Part shown: positions 14,549 through 22,671 of the stretch, piece by piece
How positions within the stretch are numbered: position 1 is the stretch's first letter
Layout: each line of letters starts with the position of its first letter
Source of the DNA: Ruminococcaceae bacterium UBA5408
Lineage (GTDB): Bacteria > Bacillota > Clostridia > Oscillospirales > Acutalibacteraceae
NCBI GenBank assembly: GCA_002407645.1
Contig: DHNU01000027.1
Span: 6,636 to 40,275 of the forward strand
Length of the DNA stretch: 33,640 nt
Direction of reading: 5' to 3'
Made by a program: the position numbers and the translations under genes
Notes under the pieces: generated by a model
Seen by the model: only the letters and a program-made list of their open reading frames with translations
Told to the model about the DNA's origin: nothing
The model's database searches: none

Positions 14549-15679
14549 TTGAGTGAATTTGGATTTTTAATTAAAGGGGTAACATCAATCACATGGCAAA
14601 TGGCTTTAATGTGGTTTATCGGCGGATTGCTTATTTGGCTTGCCATAAAGAAGGACTTTGAACCTGCACTGCTTCTTCCTATGGGATTCGGTGCTATAAT
14701 CGTAAACCTTCCGTTTACCGGAGTAATTGGGGATACAGGAATTATTCAGTGGCTTTTCGAAAAAGGCATAGCTGCTTCAGAAGCATTTCCTCTTTTGCTG
14801 TTTATTGGTATAGGTGCAATGATTGACTTTGGGCCGCTGCTTTCGAATCCAAGAATGTTATTGTTCGGCGGCGCGGCTCAGTTCGGAATATTCTTTACTA
14901 TTACCATGGCTGTACTTCTCGGTTTCCCGCTGAAAGATGCTATGAGTATTGGCGTTATCGGTGCTGCTGACGGACCTACTTCCATTTTGGTATCCCAACA
15001 GCTGAACAGCGCTTATAAGGGCGCAATAGCAGTTGCGGCGTATTCTTATATGGCATTGGTGCCGCTTATTCAGCCTATGGCAATCAAATTGGTAACCACA
15101 AAACGTGAACGAATGATACACATGCCTTACAGACCCGATTCGGTTTCGAAGACTACAAAAATATTATTCCCTATTATTGTTACAATGATTGCGGGACTTA
15201 TTGCTCCTGATTCAATCGCACTTGTTGGCTTTTTAATGTTTGGAAATCTTATTCGTGAATGCGGAAAACTTGAAAATCTTTCACAAACAGCACAGGGGCC
15301 TCTTGCAAATCTCATTACTATTATGCTCGGTATTACAATCGCATTCCAGATGCGTGCCGACGTTTTTGTAACGGGTGGAACTCTGCTTGTTATGGCTCTC
15401 GGTCTGGTCGCTTTTATTTTCGATACTATAGGCGGTGTGCTTTTTGCAAAACTGCTTAATATCTTTCTTCCTAAAGACAAAAAAATCAACCCGATGGTCG
15501 GCGGTGCAGGTATTTCTGCGTTCCCAATGTCCGCAAGAGTAATTCAAAAAATGGCGCTTAAAGAAGATAACCAAAACCATGTTTTGATGCATGCGGTCGG
15601 AGCAAATGTTGCTGGGCAAATCGGCTCGGTTGTAGCGGGAGGAATAATCCTCTCCCTTGCACAACAATTTTTAGCTTAA
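14549..15679 (+). CDS. Na+-translocating decarboxylase beta subunit (OadB/GcdB/MmdB family)
   Basis: A 376-residue polytopic membrane protein of the family that decarboxylates carboxybiotin and pumps Na+ outward in oxaloacetate, glutaconyl-CoA and methylmalonyl-CoA decarboxylases. Key family motifs are intact: GAADGPTSIL (Asp at residue 141), FGNLIRECG, and NPMVGGAGISAFPMSARV (Asn at residue 314) with the essential Asn, Gly and Ser. TTG at 14549 is taken as start because AGAGGAG lies 11 bases upstream; the in-frame GTG at 14537 is inside that site. The spacing is long, so the start is less certain than the gene. No carboxyltransferase or biotin-carrier gene follows, only a small gamma-like subunit, so partners must be encoded elsewhere. 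Confidence 0.9.
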   Translation: MSEFGFLIKGVTSITWQMALMWFIGGLLIWLAIKKDFEPALLLPMGFGAIIVNLPFTGVIGDTGIIQWLFEKGIAASEAFPLLLFIGIGAMIDFGPLLSNPRMLLFGGAAQFGIFFTITMAVLLGFPLKDAMSIGVIGAADGPTSILVSQQLNSAYKGAIAVAAYSYMALVPLIQPMAIKLVTTKRERMIHMPYRPDSVSKTTKILFPIIVTMIAGLIAPDSIALVGFLMFGNLIRECGKLENLSQTAQGPLANLITIMLGITIAFQMRADVFVTGGTLLVMALGLVAFIFDTIGGVLFAKLLNIFLPKDKKINPMVGGAGISAFPMSARVIQKMALKEDNQNHVLMHAVGANVAGQIGSVVAGGIILSLAQQFLA

Positions 15680-15691
15680 GGAGGCTGCACA

Positions 15692-15877
15692 ATGTTAAAC
15701 TGGAACCTTTTGGTGGCGTTTACAAGTATTTTGGGTGACGTTCACAGCGCTGACGTTGAAAAGTCCTTAGAACTTATGGGAAAAGGCATGCTTGGCATAT
15801 TTATAGTCATGCTTCTTATATTTTTGGTAATTGTAATTTTAAACAAAACTACGCATGACAAAAATGACGATAAATAA
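15692..15877 (+). CDS. OadG-related small membrane subunit (61 aa)
   Basis: A small protein with one membrane helix (about residues 31-51, GMLGIFIVMLLIFLVIVILN) followed by a short charged tail HDKNDDK. This is the layout of the gamma subunit (OadG family), which anchors and assembles the Na+-pumping decarboxylase. AAGGAGG lies just before ATG, and the gene starts 12 bases after the beta subunit stop, so co-translation is likely. It is shorter than classical OadG (about 80-100 residues) and lacks a long His-rich or Pro-rich tail. Identity is supported mainly by helix pattern and neighbour. Confidence 0.7.
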   Translation: MLNWNLLVAFTSILGDVHSADVEKSLELMGKGMLGIFIVMLLIFLVIVILNKTTHDKNDDK

Positions 15878-15907
15878 CTTAATTGATAATTAGAGGAGAC
15901 CTTGAAA

Positions 15908-17344
15908 ATGGCAGAACAAAAAAAGATGGTAGAGGCAATAACTCCCATGGAGGAAGATTTTGCCAAATGGTATACTGATATTGTCAAAAAGGCAGAATTA
16001 ATGGATTATACCAGTGTACGAGGCTGTATGGTAATTGAGCCGTACGGTTGGGCAATATGGGAAAATATTCAGCATATTCTTGATACAAGGTTTAAACAAC
16101 TCGGTCATGAAAATGTTTCTATGCCGATGTTTATCCCCGAAAGCCTTTTAAACAAAGAAAAAGACCATGTTAAGGGTTTTGCACCGGAAGTCGCATGGGT
16201 TACCATGGGCGGTGAAGAAAAACTTCAAGAAAGAATGTGCGTTCGTCCGACATCTGAAACATTGTTCTGCGACCACTATGCAAAGGTAATTCACTCATGG
16301 AGAGATTTGCCGAAACTTTATAATCAATGGTGTTCGGTTGTACGTTGGGAAAAGACAACGCGTCCGTTTTTACGCTCTGTTGAATTCCATTGGCAGGAAG
16401 GCCATACAATGCATGAAACGTCTGAGGAGGCAAAAGCCGAAACAGAGCAAATGCTGAAAGTGTATGCTGATTTCTGTGAAAATGAGCTTGCTATTCCTGT
16501 AATAAAAGGACGTAAGACAGAAAAAGAAAAATTTGCGGGTGCAGAGGCAACTTATACAATAGAAGCAATGATGCATGACGGAAAAGCATTGCAGTCAGGA
16601 ACAAGCCACTATTTCGGTGATGGGTTTGCAAAAGCGTTCAATGTAACTTTTCAGGGAAGGGACAATTCAATCTGCCATCCGTTCCAAACTTCATGGGGAA
16701 TGAGTACACGCATTATAGGTGGTATAATTATGACTCACGGTGATAATAACGGCCTGATTCTTCCTCCTGCGGTTGCACCTATTCAGGTTATTATTCTTCC
16801 TATTGCACAGCATAAGCCAGGTGTACTGGAAAAGGCAAACGAACTTAAAGAACGTTTGAAGGATAGTTTCCGTGTACGCATGGATGACTCTGACCAATCA
16901 CCCGGATGGAAATTTGCACAGTATGAAATGAAGGGTGTTCCGCTTCGTTTGGAAATCGGTCCAAAGGATATTGAGAAAAATCAGTGTGTATTGGTACGCA
17001 GAAATGACCGTAAAAAAGTTTTTGTTCCGCTTGATAACTTGGAACAGGCTATTGCAGAACAGCTTGAAGAAGTAAGAAAGGGCATTTACAATAAAGCACT
17101 TGAGCGCCGCGAAAGCATGACATATGAAGCTAAAAATATGGACGACCTTAAGGAAATTGCAGATAATAAGCCAGGATTTATTAAGGCCATGTGGTGCGGT
17201 GACACTGAATGTGAAGAAAAGCTTAAAGAAATTGCGGGAGTATCCTCACGCTGTATGCCTTTTGAACAGGAACATGTTTCCGATACCTGCGTTTGCTGTG
17301 GAAAGCCTGCGAAAACAATGGTATATTGGGGTAAAGCATACTAA
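15908..17344 (+). CDS. proS: Prolyl-tRNA synthetase, short (archaeal/eukaryal-like, ProS type 3) form
   Basis: Charges tRNA-Pro. The 478-residue class II enzyme has motif 1 region [18 protein letters not shown], the [15 protein letters not shown] segment, motif 2 [20 protein letters not shown] and motif 3 [19 protein letters not shown]. It then has an anticodon-binding domain and a C-terminal zinc-binding region ([18 protein letters not shown]) ending in Tyr. There is no YbaK-like editing insertion between motifs 2 and 3, which separates it from the long bacterial form. ATG at 15908 is chosen, nine bases after GAGGAG; a nearby upstream TTG is too close to that site. It is 30 bases after the gamma-like gene, probably on the same transcript, without an obvious functional link. 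Confidence 0.95.
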   Translation: MAEQKKMVEAITPMEEDFAKWYTDIVKKAELMDYTSVRGCMVIEPYGWAIWENIQHILDTRFKQLGHENVSMPMFIPESLLNKEKDHVKGFAPEVAWVTMGGEEKLQERMCVRPTSETLFCDHYAKVIHSWRDLPKLYNQWCSVVRWEKTTRPFLRSVEFHWQEGHTMHETSEEAKAETEQMLKVYADFCENELAIPVIKGRKTEKEKFAGAEATYTIEAMMHDGKALQSGTSHYFGDGFAKAFNVTFQGRDNSICHPFQTSWGMSTRIIGGIIMTHGDNNGLILPPAVAPIQVIILPIAQHKPGVLEKANELKERLKDSFRVRMDDSDQSPGWKFAQYEMKGVPLRLEIGPKDIEKNQCVLVRRNDRKKVFVPLDNLEQAIAEQLEEVRKGIYNKALERRESMTYEAKNMDDLKEIADNKPGFIKAMWCGDTECEEKLKEIAGVSSRCMPFEQEHVSDTCVCCGKPAKTMVYWGKAY

Positions 17345-17374
17345 TATAATAAAATATTAAAGAATAAAAAGTTC

Positions 17375-17412
17375 AGACGATTGCAGATTTAATATTTCTG
17401 CAGTCGTCTTTT
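17375..17412 (+). terminator. Intrinsic terminator after proS
   Basis: AGACGATTGCAG (17375-17386) pairs over 12 positions, one of them G-T, with CTGCAGTCGTCT (17398-17409), followed by TTTT. Confidence 0.85.
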
Positions 17413-17463
17413 CATATTCTCTTAATATATTTGAATTATATTAAGAGTTTGGAAAATATTGTA

Positions 17464-17488
17464 ATACAAAATTGTATCAAATTTGTAT
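17464..17488. repeat. ATACAA/TTGTAT half-site cluster upstream of the lipoprotein gene
   Basis: ATACAAAATTGTAT is a 14-base inverted repeat (6-base arms, 2-base centre) at 17464-17477, followed by a further TTTGTAT at 17482-17488. It lies about 130 bases before the lipoprotein start, in DNA without a convincing promoter. It could be an operator, or chance in AT-rich DNA. Confidence 0.3.
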
Positions 17489-17617
17489 TCATATTGTAAT
17501 TGATTTTTTGAAATGAGTGTGGTAGCATATAAAACGTTTCAAAATATTTCCATAAAAAGTTTGAACTTTTTACTAAATCAGGATAATTATGTATGAGAAC
17601 TAAAGGAGTGTTTTATT

Positions 17618-18430
17618 ATGAAAAAATTAATTGCGATTGTATGCTCTATTTTAATGATTATGTCATTTGCGGCATGCAACGGAAAGAATGACAAACCGGC
17701 AAACAAGACGGAATCAGGAGTCACCTCAGCAGAATCCGCAGGTATAGTTAAAAAAGAGAGCCCTGCAAAAGCCGCACCGCAAACTGTTTCCAAAGTACCA
17801 AGCCAAAAAGCGGTAAGCCTTAAAAATGACGGCAATTATGAAGTCAAAATGAAAAAATACAGCTTTTCCAAAGACAATATGAATTATACAGCTTCATATC
17901 CTGAACTAAAAGGAAATATTCCTAATGTGGCTCAGATTAACAAGGCAATGGAAACTTGTGCTCTCAAAACAATAAATTCTTTGGGAACAAGCCCAAAGGC
18001 AAAGAAAACAAATGTAAAAGTAAACTGCGACGTTACATATGAAGGTAAGAACTTTATAAGCGTAGGCTTCAACGAGTACTCAAAAATAAACGGAGCAAAA
18101 AAAGCGACACATGCACTTCGTTCTGTCAATGCAAACTTAAAAACCGGTGCTTTGGTTACAGCAAAAGATTTAGCAGTTAAAAACGATGCGCTTTATAAAG
18201 CACTTGAAGTTTCAGCAAAGGATCAGCTTAGCCCTGATGATTCAAAATATGTAACAGCAGATGTCATTAAAGCCGGTCTTGACCCTGAAACAATTAACTT
18301 TACAAAATACGGGGCTGTATTCAATATTCATCTCACAAAACCTGAAAAACGCGATACATCAATCAATGTCCCATTTGCACAGATGAAATCTTTACATACT
18401 TCAAATGATGTTTGGAATAATTTCATCTAA
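17618..18430 (+). CDS. Secreted lipoprotein with DUF4163/DUF3298-like (RsiV/PdaC-type) body
   Basis: A 270-residue exported protein. The N-terminus MKKLIAIVCSILMIMSFAAC is a lipoprotein signal with Cys at 20 (F-A-A-C, a slightly unusual lipobox). A Lys/Ser/Pro-rich linker follows to about residue 65. The rest reads like the DUF4163-DUF3298 pair seen in RsiV anti-sigma factors and PdaC deacetylases: YTASYPELKGNIPNVAQINKAM, then a strand-rich segment with FISVGFNEYSKINGAKKATH and NLKTGALVTAKDL, and a final FNIHLTKPEK. No deacetylase or transmembrane anti-sigma part is present. AAAGGAG precedes ATG. Likely surface-anchored; ligand unknown (some RsiV proteins bind lysozyme, but this is not evidence here). 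Confidence 0.7.
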   Translation: MKKLIAIVCSILMIMSFAACNGKNDKPANKTESGVTSAESAGIVKKESPAKAAPQTVSKVPSQKAVSLKNDGNYEVKMKKYSFSKDNMNYTASYPELKGNIPNVAQINKAMETCALKTINSLGTSPKAKKTNVKVNCDVTYEGKNFISVGFNEYSKINGAKKATHALRSVNANLKTGALVTAKDLAVKNDALYKALEVSAKDQLSPDDSKYVTADVIKAGLDPETINFTKYGAVFNIHLTKPEKRDTSINVPFAQMKSLHTSNDVWNNFI

Positions 18431-18473
18431 TATTTGACAAAATAATAGAAATTTGTACTTAACGGAGGCGGCT

Positions 18474-18722
18474 ATGAAAAAGTTATTAAAAATTACGGCA
18501 GCAGTAACTTTCGCACTGTCCTTTGCGGCATCTTTGCTGCAAAGGAAGGACCGCCCTAAACCTTTATTTCAAGCAGAGGTGTCTGCATTTGGTACTTTAG
18601 GCAAGAATTCTAAAGGAGTGTTTGCTGTAAAAAATCAGACACCTTTTACATTTATTCAACTTTTTAAAAGGATAAACTCAAATATTTCCTCTTTTTGTAT
18701 TTCAATTTTATGTAATCGCTAA
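18474..18722 (+). CDS. Small putative exported protein or decayed gene (82 aa)
   Basis: GGAGG seven bases before ATG and a clear hydrophobic leader (MKKLLKITAAVTFALSFAAS) point to a real translation start for an exported protein. After residue 20 the sequence loses any recognisable pattern, ending FCISILCNR. The leader resembles that of the preceding lipoprotein (both have SFAA), which suggests duplication followed by loss. A 9-base inverted repeat lies inside the coding stretch. No family recognised. It begins 43 bases after the lipoprotein stop with no terminator between, so it is probably co-transcribed. Could be a pseudogene remnant. Confidence 0.4.
   Translation: MKKLLKITAAVTFALSFAASLLQRKDRPKPLFQAEVSAFGTLGKNSKGVFAVKNQTPFTFIQLFKRINSNISSFCISILCNR
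18576..18644. repeat. 9-base inverted repeat, AGGTGTCTG...CAGACACCT
   Basis: AGGTGTCTG at 18576-18584 and CAGACACCT at 18636-18644, separated by 51 bases. The right arm is followed by TTTTACATTTATTC. It could be a hairpin closing the upstream transcript or a relic of a small inserted element; no flanking direct repeat was recognised. Confidence 0.4.
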
Positions 18723-18793
18723 TTTAAAGCATTATATAGTCAATATAAACAAAAAGTTGGTTATAATTTCTTATAAAAAAGAGAATTTTAGTA

Positions 18794-18825
18794 TTGCATA
18801 TTTACATGTAATATGGTATTATAAT
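18794..18825 (+). promoter_or_regulatory. Probable promoter of the S10 ribosomal operon
   Basis: A perfect TATAAT at 18820-18825 with TTGCAT at 18794-18799. The 20-base spacing is longer than ideal (TGCATA gives 19). The predicted start near 18832 coincides with the 5' end of the structured leader, which supports the -10 more than the -35. Confidence 0.55.
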
Positions 18826-18826
18826 C

Positions 18827-18940
18827 AAGCACGACTGCGACAGATATGCGTTGAAGCGGGAGGTTGCGGCTGAAATATGCCGGTTTTTCCGTGGAGTATG
18901 TCCGATTTTAAACCGGGCGACAGATACTTTGAGCGTGCTT
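18827..18940 (+). ncRNA. Structured leader RNA of the S10 operon
   Basis: A 114-base segment closed by AAGCACG (18827-18833) with CGTGCTT (18934-18940). Inside, CCGGTTT (18880-18886) pairs with AAACCGG (18910-18916). The 10-mer GCGACAGATA occurs twice, at 18837-18846 and 18917-18926. It encodes no protein, is more GC-rich than the flanks and lies between the promoter and rpsJ. In E. coli the S10 operon is controlled through its leader by L4; whether this RNA works the same way is inference. The annotated boundary is the closing stem. Confidence 0.6.
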
Positions 18941-18950
18941 TAAGGGAATA

Positions 18951-18978
18951 ATTGCATATTACATTACTTTTATGCAAT
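18951..18978 (+). repeat. Hairpin in the S10 operon leader
   Basis: ATTGCATA (18951-18958) pairs with TATGCAAT (18971-18978) around a 12-base AT-rich loop. It lies between the folded leader RNA and the terminator-like hairpin. Confidence 0.45.
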
Positions 18979-19013
18979 ACTCTTATTATGCTCAGACGTT
19001 TTTATGATTGCAC

Positions 19014-19047
19014 CCGGATTTAACTTGAAAAAGTTAATCCGGTTTTT
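19014..19047 (+). terminator. Terminator-like hairpin in the S10 operon leader (candidate attenuator)
   Basis: CCGGATTTAACTT pairs with AAGTTAATCCGG (one-base bulge) around a short A-rich loop and is followed by five T residues. It lies about 80 bases before rpsJ, so unregulated termination would silence the whole ribosomal cluster. Its right arm with the first T residues (CCGGTTT, 19039-19045) has the same sequence as 18880-18886 and could alternatively pair with 18910-18916. Confidence 0.7.
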
Positions 19048-19128
19048 AAATGTGTTATGAGGGAACACCCGGCACGGTGTAATGATTTAGAAACGCCGCC
19101 CGCCAACTACAATAAGGAGGCGATTTAC

Positions 19129-19440
19129 GTGGCAGTCAAAGAGAAAATCAGGATAAGAATTAAGGGCTATGATCATCAGCTGGTTGATCAGTCGGCTGAA
19201 AAGATTGTACAGACAGCAAAGCGCACAGGCGCAAGGATTTCCGGACCGGTTCCGCTTCCAACAGAGAAACAGATCATTACAATCCTTCGTGCTGTTCATA
19301 AGTACAAAGACAGCCGTGAGCAATTTGAGATGAGAACACACAAAAGACTTATCGACATTCTCAGACCATCTAACAAAACTGTAGAGGCTTTAATGAGTCT
19401 CGAACTCCCCGCCGGCGTTGAAATAGAGATTAAACTCTAA
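19129..19440 (+). CDS. rpsJ: 30S ribosomal protein S10 (NusE)
   Basis: Component of the 30S head; also acts as NusE with NusB in transcription antitermination. The 103 residues ([42 protein letters not shown]) match S10 throughout. GTG start is chosen because AAGGAGG ends eight bases upstream; the reading frame continues upstream without ribosome sites. First gene of the cluster, behind the leader RNA and terminator-like hairpin. Confidence 0.97.
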   Translation: MAVKEKIRIRIKGYDHQLVDQSAEKIVQTAKRTGARISGPVPLPTEKQIITILRAVHKYKDSREQFEMRTHKRLIDILRPSNKTVEALMSLELPAGVEIEIKL

Positions 19441-19466
19441 TTTAACCTACCTGCGGTCGAGGTCAA

Positions 19467-19482
19467 GTTGGCAAAAGCCAAC
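19467..19482 (+). repeat. Hairpin between rpsJ and rplC
   Basis: GTTGGC, AAAA loop, GCCAAC. No T run follows, so it is not a terminator; it could be an RNase or stability element in the operon mRNA. Confidence 0.4.
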
Positions 19483-19508
19483 CAATAACCTGCATAGGAG
19501 GAAAAATA

Positions 19509-20141
19509 ATGCAAAAAGGTATTATCGGTAAGAAAATCGGCATGACTCAGATTTTCGACGAAGCGGGAAAAGTTATTCCTGTTACGGTTGTACAAGCCGG
19601 TCCCTGCATTGTATCGCAGAAAAAGACAGTCGAAAACGACGGTTATGCAGCTATCCAGATTGGATACGGAGACATGAAACCGCAAAAAGTCACTAAGCCT
19701 ATGAAAGGGCATTTTGATAAAGCGGACGTTGCCCCAAAGAAAACTTTAAGAGAGTTTAGAATTGAAAACACAGATGCTTATAATGTGGGCGACCTTGTTA
19801 AAGCAGACGTTTTCGCACAAGGGGACAAAATCGATGTCACCGCTACCAGCAAAGGTAAAGGTTACGCAGGCGTAATTAAGCGCTGGAACTTCCAAAGACT
19901 TAAAGAGTCCCACGGTACCGGCCCCTGCGCACGTAAAGGTGGTTCCTTCGGTTGCTGTTCCAGTCCGTCAAGGGTGTTTCCCGGAGTTAAAAAAGCGGGC
20001 CACTTGGGAGCAGAAAAAGTCACAGTTCAGAATTTGACCGTTGCAAAAGTTGATGCGGAAAACAATCTGATTGCTATTAAAGGCGCAGTTCCGGGTCCGA
20101 ACGGCGGAATTGTAGTAATTCATGACAGCGTTAAGGCGTAA
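19509..20141 (+). CDS. rplC: 50S ribosomal protein L3
   Basis: Early assembly protein of the large subunit near the peptidyl transferase centre. The 210 residues begin [17 protein letters not shown] and include the [29 protein letters not shown] loop (quoted segments: [30 protein letters not shown]), which reaches the 23S core. AGGAGG before ATG. The two-Cys GCCS within the loop region is less usual than the common GSxG but does not affect the identification. Confidence 0.97.
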   Translation: MQKGIIGKKIGMTQIFDEAGKVIPVTVVQAGPCIVSQKKTVENDGYAAIQIGYGDMKPQKVTKPMKGHFDKADVAPKKTLREFRIENTDAYNVGDLVKADVFAQGDKIDVTATSKGKGYAGVIKRWNFQRLKESHGTGPCARKGGSFGCCSSPSRVFPGVKKAGHLGAEKVTVQNLTVAKVDAENNLIAIKGAVPGPNGGIVVIHDSVKA

Positions 20142-20158
20142 GGGAAGGAGGAATTGTA

Positions 20159-20782
20159 ATGCCTACAGTAGCAGTACTTGATATGGCCGGTAAAGAAGTT
20201 GAGAAAATTGACCTTTCCGATGCCATATTCGGAATTGAACCCAACAAAAAAGTTTTGCATGAAGTAGTGGTAAACTATCTTGCAAACCAGCGTCAGGGCA
20301 CACAGTCGGCACTAACCCGCGCCGAGGTATCGGGCGGCGGCAGAAAACCGTGGAGACAAAAAGGAACAGGTCACGCAAGACAGGGTTCCACACGTGCTCC
20401 GCAGTGGACACACGGCGGTATCGCTTTTGCTCCGAAGCCGCGCGATTACAGCTATTCATTAAATAAAAAGGTAAGACGTCTTGCAATGAAATCAGCTCTT
20501 TCAAGCAAAGTCATTGACAACGAAATGGTAGTGCTTGACAAGATTACACTTGACGAATACAAGACTAAGACCATTGCACAAATGCTCAAGGCAATTTCAG
20601 CCGGCAAAAAGGCTTTAATCGTTCTCCCTGAGGTGAACGAAAAGGTTATTGCTTCGGCAGCCAATATTCCCGGAGTTAAAACAGCAATGGCTAACACCTT
20701 GAATGTCTATGACATCTTGAATGTAGATAAATTTATCGTACTTAAAGATGCTGTAGCTCAAATTGAGGAGGTGTATGCATAA
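20159..20782 (+). CDS. rplD: 50S ribosomal protein L4
   Basis: Large-subunit protein lining the exit tunnel, and in E. coli the autogenous repressor of the S10 operon, so it is the natural candidate ligand for the leader upstream of rpsJ. The 207 residues show the [19 protein letters not shown] loop and [19 protein letters not shown], the conserved extended tunnel loop. GGAAGGAGG precedes ATG. Its stop overlaps the rplW start (TAATG). Confidence 0.97.
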   Translation: MPTVAVLDMAGKEVEKIDLSDAIFGIEPNKKVLHEVVVNYLANQRQGTQSALTRAEVSGGGRKPWRQKGTGHARQGSTRAPQWTHGGIAFAPKPRDYSYSLNKKVRRLAMKSALSSKVIDNEMVVLDKITLDEYKTKTIAQMLKAISAGKKALIVLPEVNEKVIASAANIPGVKTAMANTLNVYDILNVDKFIVLKDAVAQIEEVYA

Positions 20783-21072
20783 TGGCAGCACAGGATATTA
20801 TTATCCGCCCCATTATCACCGAGAAAAGTATGGACGGTATTGGCATGAAGAAATACACCTTTGAAGTTGCCAAAGATGCCACAAAAATCGATATTGCAAG
20901 AGCAGTTGAAACCCTGTTCGGCGTTAAAGTCAACAAGGTAAATACACTGCATGTAAGAGGTCATATGCGCCGTCAGGGAAGAAGCCAAGGCTATACTCCT
21001 TCATGGAAAAAAGCCATTGTTACTCTTACAGAAGACAGCAAGACCATCGAGTTCTTTGAAGGCATGATGTAA
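20782..21072 (+). CDS. rplW: 50S ribosomal protein L23
   Basis: Sits at the tunnel exit and is the docking point for trigger factor and SRP. The 96 residues show [12 protein letters not shown] at the start, then [21 protein letters not shown] and the closing [19 protein letters not shown]. One base overlap with rplD (TAATG) indicates coupled translation. Confidence 0.96.
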   Translation: MAAQDIIIRPIITEKSMDGIGMKKYTFEVAKDATKIDIARAVETLFGVKVNKVNTLHVRGHMRRQGRSQGYTPSWKKAIVTLTEDSKTIEFFEGMM

Positions 21073-21073
21073 T

Positions 21074-21121
21074 CTCTGCCTTAAAAATGCAGAGGCACGA
21101 ATGGGGAAACGGCAGTTCCCC
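21074..21121 (+). repeat. Two tandem hairpins between rplW and rplB
   Basis: CTCTGC...GCAGAG (21074-21079/21089-21094) and GGGGAA...TTCCCC (21103-21108/21116-21121) occupy most of the 80-base gap. Neither is followed by a T run, so they are unlikely to terminate; an mRNA processing or stability role is possible. Confidence 0.45.
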
Positions 21122-21152
21122 GCAAAGCCATCATGAGGAGTGTGAAACCTAA

Positions 21153-21986
21153 ATGCCTATTATTAATTTTAAACCTACCACGGCATCAAGACGTAATATG
21201 TCCGTTACGGATTATTCTGGTCTTTCAAAGGTTGCACCGGAAAAGAGTCTTTTGGCTCCGACAAAAAATCGTTCCGGTCGTAACAGCTATGGTAGAATTA
21301 CAGTTCGTCACCGCGGTGGCGCAAACCGTAAAAAATATCGTATTATTGACTTTAAGCGTCAGAAATTCGACGCACCGGGAACCGTTCTTACTATTGAGTA
21401 CGACCCGAACCGTTCAGCGTTTATTGCACTTTTGCAGTACGAAGACGGTGAAAAAAAATACATCATCGCTCCTAACGGCTTAAAAGTCGGCGATGTTGTT
21501 GTATCCGGTGCTTCAGCAGATATTAAACCCGGCAATGCTTTGCCGCTTGAAAATATCCCAACCGGTACTTTTATTCACAATATTGAACTTTATCCTGGCA
21601 AGGGCGCTCAGTTGGCACGCGCAGCCGGCAACATGGCTCAGCTTATGGCTAAAGAAAACGGAATGGCACTTTTAAGACTCCCTTCAGGTGAACTTAGAAA
21701 CGTTCCGGTTAATTGCATGGCTACAGTCGGCCAGGTAAGTAACATTGACCATGAGAACGTTAAAATCGGTAAAGCAGGTCGTAAACGTCACATGGGTTGG
21801 CGTCCAACAGTACGCGGTTCTGTTATGAACCCGAATGACCATCCACACGGTGGTGGTGAAGGTAAAGCACCTATCGGTCATCCGTCACCGCTTACTCCTT
21901 GGGGCAAACCTACTCTTGGTTATAAGACACGTGCACGTAAAAACCGCTCCGATAAGTTTATCGTACAACGTAGAAACGAAAAATAA
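21153..21986 (+). CDS. rplB: 50S ribosomal protein L2
   Basis: Primary 23S-binding protein needed for subunit association and peptidyl transfer. The 277 residues begin [17 protein letters not shown] and contain [37 protein letters not shown] and the functionally important [18 protein letters not shown] with its conserved His. GAGGAG precedes ATG. Length normal (about 275). Confidence 0.97.
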   Translation: MPIINFKPTTASRRNMSVTDYSGLSKVAPEKSLLAPTKNRSGRNSYGRITVRHRGGANRKKYRIIDFKRQKFDAPGTVLTIEYDPNRSAFIALLQYEDGEKKYIIAPNGLKVGDVVVSGASADIKPGNALPLENIPTGTFIHNIELYPGKGAQLARAAGNMAQLMAKENGMALLRLPSGELRNVPVNCMATVGQVSNIDHENVKIGKAGRKRHMGWRPTVRGSVMNPNDHPHGGGEGKAPIGHPSPLTPWGKPTLGYKTRARKNRSDKFIVQRRNEK

Positions 21987-22012
21987 GGTGTACAGAAAGG
22001 AGCTTATGAACT

Positions 22013-22294
22013 ATGAGCAGAAGCGTAAAAAAGGGTCCTTATGTACAGCCTGTGCTGCTTAAAAGGATTCAAGAAATGAATGAAGCCGGCGAAAAGAAAA
22101 TCATTAAAACATGGAGTCGTTCTTCAGTTATTTTCCCTGATTTCGTTGGCCACACAATCGCGGTTCACGATGGCCGCAAACATGTTCCGGTATATGTAAC
22201 CGAAGATATGGTCGGACACAAGCTCGGCGAGTTTGCACCAACCAGAACTTTTAAGGGACATTCCGGTTCCAAAACTACAGCGCCGACAAAATAA
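22013..22294 (+). CDS. rpsS: 30S ribosomal protein S19
   Basis: 30S head protein that binds 16S rRNA with S13. The 93 residues start [18 protein letters not shown] and include [38 protein letters not shown] and APTRTFKGH, all diagnostic. AAAGGAG precedes ATG by nine bases. Confidence 0.97.
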   Translation: MSRSVKKGPYVQPVLLKRIQEMNEAGEKKIIKTWSRSSVIFPDFVGHTIAVHDGRKHVPVYVTEDMVGHKLGEFAPTRTFKGHSGSKTTAPTK

Positions 22295-22315
22295 CGGTCG
22301 AAAGGAGTGTATACC

Positions 22316-22651
22316 ATGGAAGCAAGGGCTTATTTGAAATACGCCCGTATTTCACCACGCAAGGTCGAAATCGTGCTTGACCTCATTCGTAACAAGCCGG
22401 CTGACGTTGCAATGGCTATACTCAAGAATACACCAAAGGCCGCCTGCGAATATCTTTCAAAGTTATTAAAGTCGGCCATGGCTAATGCTGAGAATAACCA
22501 CAATATGGATGTTTCCAGACTTTACGTAGCAGAATGCTTCGTATGTCCGGGCCCGATCCTCAAGCGCATTCGTCCAAGAGCGCAGGGTCGCGCGTACAGA
22601 ATTGACAAAAGAACTTCGCACGTTACCCTCGTGCTAAAGGAAAAAGAATAA
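22316..22651 (+). CDS. rplV: 50S ribosomal protein L22
   Basis: Exit-tunnel protein whose beta hairpin contacts nascent chains and macrolide sites. The 111 residues begin [20 protein letters not shown] and end with [23 protein letters not shown] at 22316 is chosen, nine bases after AAAGGAG; the in-frame GTG at 22307 overlaps that site. Confidence 0.97.
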   Translation: MEARAYLKYARISPRKVEIVLDLIRNKPADVAMAILKNTPKAACEYLSKLLKSAMANAENNHNMDVSRLYVAECFVCPGPILKRIRPRAQGRAYRIDKRTSHVTLVLKEKE

Positions 22652-22671
22652 GGCAGAAGAGGAGGTAAACT

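Noticed and set aside
18453..18722. Insertion sequence or MITE around the AGGTGTCTG repeat
   Set aside because: Only one 9-base repeat pair, no transposase, and no target-site duplication recognised; kept as a repeat, not as a mobile element.
19057..19128. Extended start of rpsJ at 19057
   Set aside because: No ribosome site there and the extra residues are not S10-like; GTG at 19129 has AAGGAGG at proper spacing and gives the family length.
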